Positions 59,733-64,000 of a DNA stretch of 64,000 nucleotides are shown here, piece after piece. The notes beneath the pieces are model-generated. The model did no database searches. It was given only the letters and a program-made list of their open reading frames with translations, and was not told the DNA's origin. This DNA is from Nocardioidaceae bacterium SCSIO 66511 (GTDB lineage: Bacteria > Actinomycetota > Actinomycetes > Propionibacteriales > Nocardioidaceae). Location: NCBI GenBank assembly GCA_023100825.1, contig CP095846.1, positions 4,464,001-4,528,000 on the forward strand, given 5' to 3'. Each line of letters begins with the position of its first letter. Positions within the stretch are counted from its first letter, which is position 1. The translations under genes and the position numbers were made by a program.

Positions 59733-60614
59733 ATGCCCTACGCCCGTACCGACGATGATGTCGCGCTTTACTACGAGGACACCGGCACCGGTGATGCGAT
59801 CGTCTTCCTGCATGAGTTCGCAGGCGACCACCGCACGTGGGAGCAGCAGGTCCGCCGCTTCTCGCGTACGTATCGCTGCTTGGTGCCCGCGGCGCGCGGC
59901 TACCCGCCGTCCGATGTTCCGACGGACCCGGAGGCGTACAGCCAGCAGCGCGCGGTCGCCGATGTGATCGCCGTTCTCGACGCGGCCGGCGTCGACACCG
60001 CTTATGTGGTGGGCAACTCGATGGGTGGGTTCGGCGCATTGCACACCGCGCTGCAGCATCCTTCCCGCGTACGCGGGGCGGTCGTCGCCGGCTGCGGATA
60101 CGGTGCGCATCCGGACAAGGAGGCGACCTTCCGCGCCGAGTCGGCCAAGATCGCGGAGGCCTTCGAGACAGAGGGCTCGGCGTCGATGTCGACCTGGTAC
60201 GGCGTCGGGCCGGCACGCGTCCAGTACGAGGCGAAGGACCCCCGCGGCCATGCCGAGCACGTACGCGTACTCGCCGAACACGATCCGGTCGGTGCTGCGA
60301 ACACGATGCGGGGCGTACAGATGGGCCGCCCGTCGCTGTACGCGATGCGCGATGAGCTCGCCGCGTGCGAGACCCCCGTCCTCGTCATCGCCGGCGACGA
60401 GGACGACGGTGCGCTCGAGACCGATCTGATGCTCAAGCGCACGATCCCGCGCTGCGCGCTGGCCATCCTGCCGAAGTCCGGCCACGTGACGAACCTCGAG
60501 GAGCCCGAGCTCTTCAACGGCCTACTCGACAAGTTCTTCACCGCCGTCGAACACGACAAATGGGGCGTACGCGACCCGCGTTCGCTATCGGGATCGACAA
60601 CGGGAGCGAAATAG
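59733..60614 (+). CDS. Alpha/beta-fold hydrolase
   Basis: 293 aa from ATG 59733 (AGGAGG upstream). Nucleophile elbow GNSMGG (Ser), Asp in VIAGDEDDGAL, His in LPKSGHVTNLEEPE. The N-terminus (VALYYEDTGTGDAIVFLHEF) resembles carbon-carbon-bond hydrolases and esterases of aromatic degradation. Third gene of the SDR/coxG unit; a ring-opening or amide/ester-cleaving step is plausible. Confidence 0.92.
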   Translation: MPYARTDDDVALYYEDTGTGDAIVFLHEFAGDHRTWEQQVRRFSRTYRCLVPAARGYPPSDVPTDPEAYSQQRAVADVIAVLDAAGVDTAYVVGNSMGGFGALHTALQHPSRVRGAVVAGCGYGAHPDKEATFRAESAKIAEAFETEGSASMSTWYGVGPARVQYEAKDPRGHAEHVRVLAEHDPVGAANTMRGVQMGRPSLYAMRDELAACETPVLVIAGDEDDGALETDLMLKRTIPRCALAILPKSGHVTNLEEPELFNGLLDKFFTAVEHDKWGVRDPRSLSGSTTGAK

Positions 60615-60636
60615 CCTCCTCCGTCCCCCACACTCC

Positions 60637-60699
60637 CGCCGAGGTACGGCGTCCGGCCGAAAAACACCCGCTCATGTGGCCGGACGGCGTACCTCGGCG
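60637..60699. terminator. 22-bp hairpin after the hydrolase gene
   Basis: Arms 60637-60658 and 60678-60699 pair with one mismatch around a 19-nt loop. It lies 23 bp past the stop, ending the GntR-controlled region. GC-rich, no T-run. Confidence 0.75.
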
Positions 60700-60769
60700 C
60701 GTTTGTCGGGGGCGACCGGCGCAACCAATCTGACCGGATCCCTTGCGAAACCGCCGCCGTACGGTCAAT

Positions 60770-61582
60770 ATGGACGGCATGTCCAATCCGGGAATGGACG
60801 CAGCGTCCAATTCCAACGCGACCGGCTCGGCCAAGAGCCTGGTCAAAGGAATCGCGTTGGTCGACCTCGTCGCCGCCAGCGATGAGCCCCTGCGTCTTGT
60901 CGATCTCGTCGAACGCAGCGGCATCCCGCGCCCGACCGCGGTTCGCCTGCTCGACGTCCTCTGCCGGGCGGATGTGCTGCGCTCCGAGGCCGACTCTCGG
61001 TACGCCCTCGGCCCCCGAGTCGTCGGCTGGGGTCAAGCGTTCCTGGAGCGGATCGACCTCCAGCAGCACGCGAGCGATCTGATCGAGGAGCTCGTCGAGC
61101 TTTCCGGAGAGACCTGCTTCGTCGGCGTTCTCGATCGACGGACCGTGCTCTACATCGCCGCGGTGCACAGCCCACATGCCATTCGCCCCGCCGCACGCGT
61201 CGGATCACGGATGCCGCTGCACAGCACCGGGATCGGCAAGGTGCTGTTGGCCGGCCGTACGCACGCAGAGCGCCTCGATCTGCTCGACGAGCCACTCGAG
61301 AGCCGCACTCCGAACACCATCACCGATCGCGGCGAACTCCTCGCCCACCTCGATCTCGTCCACGACCGCGGTTTCGCGATCGACGAGATCGAGAACGAAG
61401 AAGGGGTGCGATGCGTCGCCGCCCCGATCCACGACCATTCCGGCGCGGTCGCGGCCGCGTTGTCGCTATCGGCCCCGGCGTACCGATTCACGGTCGACGA
61501 TCTCGACCGTCTCGCACCCGAAGTGCTGCGGATCACCGACCGGATCTCGCACCGCCTCGGCTATCGGCCGACCACAGACTGA
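60770..61582 (+). CDS. IclR-family transcriptional regulator
   Basis: 270 aa from ATG 60770 (ATG 60779 or 60794 possible). Winged helix (LVDLVERSGIPRPTAVRLLD) and IclR effector domain (GETCFVGVLDRRTVLYIAAV, GSRMPLHSTGIGKVLLAG, RGFAIDEIENEEGVRCVAAP). Two TGGAC-N5-GTCCA palindromes fall on the first codons. It probably regulates the downstream peptidase and ABC transporter genes. Confidence 0.92.
   Translation: MDGMSNPGMDAASNSNATGSAKSLVKGIALVDLVAASDEPLRLVDLVERSGIPRPTAVRLLDVLCRADVLRSEADSRYALGPRVVGWGQAFLERIDLQQHASDLIEELVELSGETCFVGVLDRRTVLYIAAVHSPHAIRPAARVGSRMPLHSTGIGKVLLAGRTHAERLDLLDEPLESRTPNTITDRGELLAHLDLVHDRGFAIDEIENEEGVRCVAAPIHDHSGAVAAALSLSAPAYRFTVDDLDRLAPEVLRITDRISHRLGYRPTTD
60771..60785. 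promoter_or_regulatory. IclR operator 1
   Basis: TGGAC-GGCAT-GTCCA, overlapping the ATG at 60770. Confidence 0.6.
60795..60809. promoter_or_regulatory. IclR operator 2
   Basis: TGGACG-CAG-CGTCCA, centred 24 bp after operator 1 (about two helical turns). Same half-sites, so both are probably read by the IclR protein. Confidence 0.6.
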
Positions 61583-61603
61583 CCACCGATCAAGGAGTAC
61601 TCC

Positions 61604-62095
61604 ATGACGAACGCGACCTCGGGCGCGTCCTCCGATGAGAGCTGGCGCGGCAAGGTCGGCTCACTCGGCGAAGACGATGTGAGCCAGTTCCTCGCCGAAC
61701 CCCAGATCCTTCGGCTCGCCTGCCTCGACCTCAACGGCTGGCCGTACGCGGTGCCCTGCTGGTTCGAGTGGGACGGCGAGTCGTTCTGGGTGGTCCCGCG
61801 CGAGAAGTCCGCGTGGGGTCGCTACCTCGCCGCTGACGAGCGCTGCGCGATCACGATCGACGAGGACGGCGCGCAGCGCAAGGTCACCGGCCAGTGCCGG
61901 GCGCATCTGGTCGAGGAGCCGAACCTCGGAGGTCAGTGGGTGCCGATCGCAACCCGGATGAGCGTGCGCTATCTCGGAGAGAACGGCCCGAAGTACCTCG
62001 AGCCCACGATGAACAAGCCGCGCTGGCTGTTCCGACTGGAGCCGATCAAGCTCAAGACCTGGCAGGGCCAGGACTGGGCCGGGAAGTACAAGTGA
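61604..62095 (+). CDS. Pyridoxamine-5'-phosphate-oxidase-like FMN-binding protein
   Basis: 163 aa (AAGGAG before ATG 61604). Split beta-barrel: LACLDLNGWPYAVPCWFEWD, FWVVPREKSAWGRYLAADER and CAITIDEDGAQRKVTGQ. Binds FMN or F420; function unknown. Between the IclR regulator and a peptidase, on the same strand with small gaps, so part of that operon. Confidence 0.9.
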   Translation: MTNATSGASSDESWRGKVGSLGEDDVSQFLAEPQILRLACLDLNGWPYAVPCWFEWDGESFWVVPREKSAWGRYLAADERCAITIDEDGAQRKVTGQCRAHLVEEPNLGGQWVPIATRMSVRYLGENGPKYLEPTMNKPRWLFRLEPIKLKTWQGQDWAGKYK

Positions 62096-62102
62096 GCCGA
62101 CC

Positions 62103-63329
62103 GTGAGCCAATTCGATGCGACCGGGCGCGTCGACGTCGATGTGATCGACCTTGCTCGGCGTCTGATCAGCGCGCCGAGCCCGAACCCGCCCGGCGACGA
62201 GACCGCGGTCGTACCCGTTGTTACCGAGGCAGCCGACCAGCTCGGCTTGCCAACCGCCGTGACGGTCGCACGCGCCGAGCATCGCCCGAACCTCGTCATC
62301 ACGCTCGACTTCGGCCCGGGCGGCAGGCACCTCGCCCTGTGCGGCCACATCGACACGAAACCTGTCGGCGACGCTGACTGGAGCGTCGACCCGTACGCCG
62401 CCGACATCGACGGCGATCGGCTGTACGGGCTCGGCTCCGGCGATATGAAGGCGGCGATCGCCGCCATGCTGGTGGCCGCCGGGCGCCTGACTCAGTCGCC
62501 GCCGGAGCGCGGTCGCCTGTCGATCGTGCTGGCCGCCGACGAGGAGGACGGCGCCTACTACGGAGCGCAGTACCTCGCCGCGCAGCAAGCCGTCCGACCC
62601 GACGGCATGGTCATCGGCGAGCCTGGCGGCGTCCAGGACGACTACGACCGGCTGCATCTCGTCAGCCGCGGCATCGCACGGATGCGCGTCGTTGCGAACG
62701 GCCGGCAAGGACACTCCAGCCTGTCCGGCCGCGAGGGCGTACGCAACGCCGGTGTCGACGCCGCCCGAGGCGTCACCGCGATCGCCGATGACCTCACGCT
62801 CGACATTCCCCACAATGCCGACGGGCTCGCGGGATGGGACGCCACCGTCAACACCGGCCTTCGTACGCAAGGAGGCGTCGGGTTCGGCGTTCTACCTGGT
62901 CGGGTCGCTGTCGACACCGAGGTACGCCTCCTCCCGGGGATGCGACGCGAGAAGCTCGTCGCATCGTTCGAGACCGCGCTCGAGCGGGTACGTACGTCGA
63001 CCGGCGCAGACCTCCGACTCGAGTTCGACGCCCCGCCGAACGACTGGCTCCCACCGGCTCACGTACCTGCCGACGATGCGCTCGCGACGGCGGCCGCGGC
63101 GGCCTGCGGCCGCACCTTCGGCACGACTCCGCCGCTCTCGGTCTTCCCTGGCACGACCGATGCGACGTGGTTCGACACGGTGCAAGGGGTGCCGACCCTT
63201 CCAGCGCTCGGGCCCGGTCTGCTCGAACGCGCACACGGCGCGGACGAGTGGGTGTCCATCGCCGCCGTACGCAAAACGGTCGAGTTGTACGAATCGCTCG
63301 CCCGCGACTACCTCCTGGGAGGTGAGTGA
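62103..63329 (+). CDS. M20-family metallohydrolase (ArgE/DapE/ACY1-like)
   Basis: 408 aa, GTG 62103. Metal-site motifs LALCGHIDTKPVGD (His, Asp), LGSGDMKAAIAAM (Asp), AADEEDGAYYGAQ (Glu pair), GEPGG and PGTTDATWF (final His replaced by residues around TTDAT). Dimerisation domain in the middle (SRGIARMRVVANGRQGHSSL). Cleaves N-acyl or dipeptide-type amides. Followed by an ABC permease 2 bp later. Confidence 0.92.
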   Translation: MSQFDATGRVDVDVIDLARRLISAPSPNPPGDETAVVPVVTEAADQLGLPTAVTVARAEHRPNLVITLDFGPGGRHLALCGHIDTKPVGDADWSVDPYAADIDGDRLYGLGSGDMKAAIAAMLVAAGRLTQSPPERGRLSIVLAADEEDGAYYGAQYLAAQQAVRPDGMVIGEPGGVQDDYDRLHLVSRGIARMRVVANGRQGHSSLSGREGVRNAGVDAARGVTAIADDLTLDIPHNADGLAGWDATVNTGLRTQGGVGFGVLPGRVAVDTEVRLLPGMRREKLVASFETALERVRTSTGADLRLEFDAPPNDWLPPAHVPADDALATAAAAACGRTFGTTPPLSVFPGTTDATWFDTVQGVPTLPALGPGLLERAHGADEWVSIAAVRKTVELYESLARDYLLGGE

Positions 63330-63331
63330 CG

Positions 63332-64000
63332 ATGGCCGAGTCTCGAACCGACCGCCTACTGGCACGTGGGCTTGCGATCGTGGCGCCGCTCACCGGTCTG
63401 TTGGTCCTCCTCGTACTCGCCGCGGTGACAGCACCGAACTTCTACTCCAGCGCTGTCCTGTCGCTGGTTCTGTACCAGATCGGCCTGATCGGAGTCACCG
63501 CTCTCGGGCAGACCTTCGTGCTGCTCGTCGGCGGCATCGATCTCTCGGTCGGCGGCGTCGTCGGGCTGACGACAGTCATCGTCGCGGTCCACTCGGGCGG
63601 CTCGGACGACAAGCTCCTGTCGGCAGTCGTGCTTGCCCTCGGCGCCGGATTGCTCGTCGGTGCGCTCAACGCCGCGCTGGTGCTCGCCCGCAACGTTCCA
63701 CCGTTCGTCGCGACGTTCGCGGTTTTCGTACTCGTCCAGGGCGTCGTCATCGCTTGGACCAAGGGAGCCCCGTCCGGCAACGTGCCGTCCGGGCTCGAGT
63801 GGATGGGCACGGGCGACCTCCTCGGCGTACCGACCCCCGCGTGGATCTTCGCGCTGTTCGCCGTCATCGCCTGGGCCGTGCTCTCGCGGGGCACCGCCGG
63901 CCGCCGCCTCTATGCGACCGGCGGCAACCGCCGTGCGGCCGAGCTCTCAGGTATTCGTACCTGGACGGTGATCGCGTCCTGCTACGTCTTGTGCTCGCTG
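63332..64000 (+). CDS. Ribose-type (RbsC-like) ABC transporter permease, 3' end outside window
   Basis: The first 223 residues are present, starting at ATG 63332 (GGAGG upstream). Several helices with TALGQTFVLLVGGIDLSVGG and the diagnostic GRRLYATGGNRRAAELSG (BPD_transp_2 family). Such permeases take up sugars, nucleosides or other small polar molecules. With the IclR regulator and M20 hydrolase it suggests import and hydrolysis of an N-acylated or glycosylated compound. Confidence 0.93.
   Translation, partial: MAESRTDRLLARGLAIVAPLTGLLVLLVLAAVTAPNFYSSAVLSLVLYQIGLIGVTALGQTFVLLVGGIDLSVGGVVGLTTVIVAVHSGGSDDKLLSAVVLALGAGLLVGALNAALVLARNVPPFVATFAVFVLVQGVVIAWTKGAPSGNVPSGLEWMGTGDLLGVPTPAWIFALFAVIAWAVLSRGTAGRRLYATGGNRRAAELSGIRTWTVIASCYVLCSL

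Noticed and set aside
1-64000. tRNA, rRNA, CRISPR, insertion sequence or prophage features
   Set aside because: Looked for cloverleaf ends, regularly spaced repeats, transposase motifs and integrase genes by eye; none found.

Overview
This is a 64 kb stretch of a high-GC actinobacterial chromosome. The evidence is strong GC3 bias, abundant GTG starts, GTGA/ATGA stop-start overlaps, an F420-type luciferase-like oxidoreductase, a CmtR-type metal sensor and many actinobacterial regulators (TetR, HxlR, IclR, GntR, GlxA, ECF sigma). The style resembles Propionibacteriales/Nocardioidaceae, but the window has no rRNA or other marker that would fix the genus. I saw no tRNA, rRNA, CRISPR array, insertion sequence or prophage. 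No stretch over about 240 bp lacks a gene.

Layout: 0-8.3 kb holds a TetR/MMPL efflux pair (the regulator is cut by the window edge), serA and assorted housekeeping genes. 8.4-12.8 kb holds a degenerate-motif diguanylate cyclase that runs antisense through dedA, a gamma-carbonic-anhydrase-like protein, tag and lhgO. 12.9-17.5 kb is a polar amino-acid ABC transporter operon ending in a lipoate-ligase-like gene, followed by a secreted M14 carboxypeptidase. 18.5-20.6 kb is a metal operon: a CmtR-like sensor and two cation-diffusion-facilitator exporters. 22.4-24.2 kb is an alkylation-repair operon (ECF sigma, ogt, alkB). 24-32 kb holds a very basic GH9 glycosidase, a SigG-like sigma factor, a GlxA regulator, and an intact MazE-like antitoxin beside a broken mazF.

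32-41 kb holds a four-gene operon (Glu/Leu/Phe/Val dehydrogenase, 2-oxoadipate dioxygenase HglS/DUF1338, FAD amine oxidase, ALDH7-type dehydrogenase). Together these could take pipecolate or lysine to 2-hydroxyglutarate. A LysR regulator and a MetPS-like NSS transporter with a 38-aa small subunit follow.

44.5-60.6 kb is the most interesting region. It is a catabolic gene cluster held together by five copies of one operator palindrome, TTTGRTATAYCAAA, which I assign to the GntR/FCD regulator encoded inside it. The sites lie before a MatB-like acyl-CoA synthetase/amidase pair, before a DUF3311/sodium-solute symporter pair, between a molybdenum-hydroxylase operon and a crotonase, and before an SDR/CoxG/alpha-beta-hydrolase operon. 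The hydroxylase operon encodes one FAD subunit, one 2Fe-2S subunit and two different full-length catalytic subunits. The crotonase and the SDR both lack the usual catalytic residues. The substrate is unknown; a heterocyclic or aromatic compound yielding an amide and a malonate-type acid is a reasonable guess.

60.7-64 kb starts another cluster (IclR regulator with two operator palindromes at its start codon, FMN-binding protein, M20 peptidase, ribose-type ABC permease) that runs off the end. Several gene ends carry long, nearly perfect hairpins without T-tracts, and pairs of them share sequence, so they may be a related repeat family as well as terminators.
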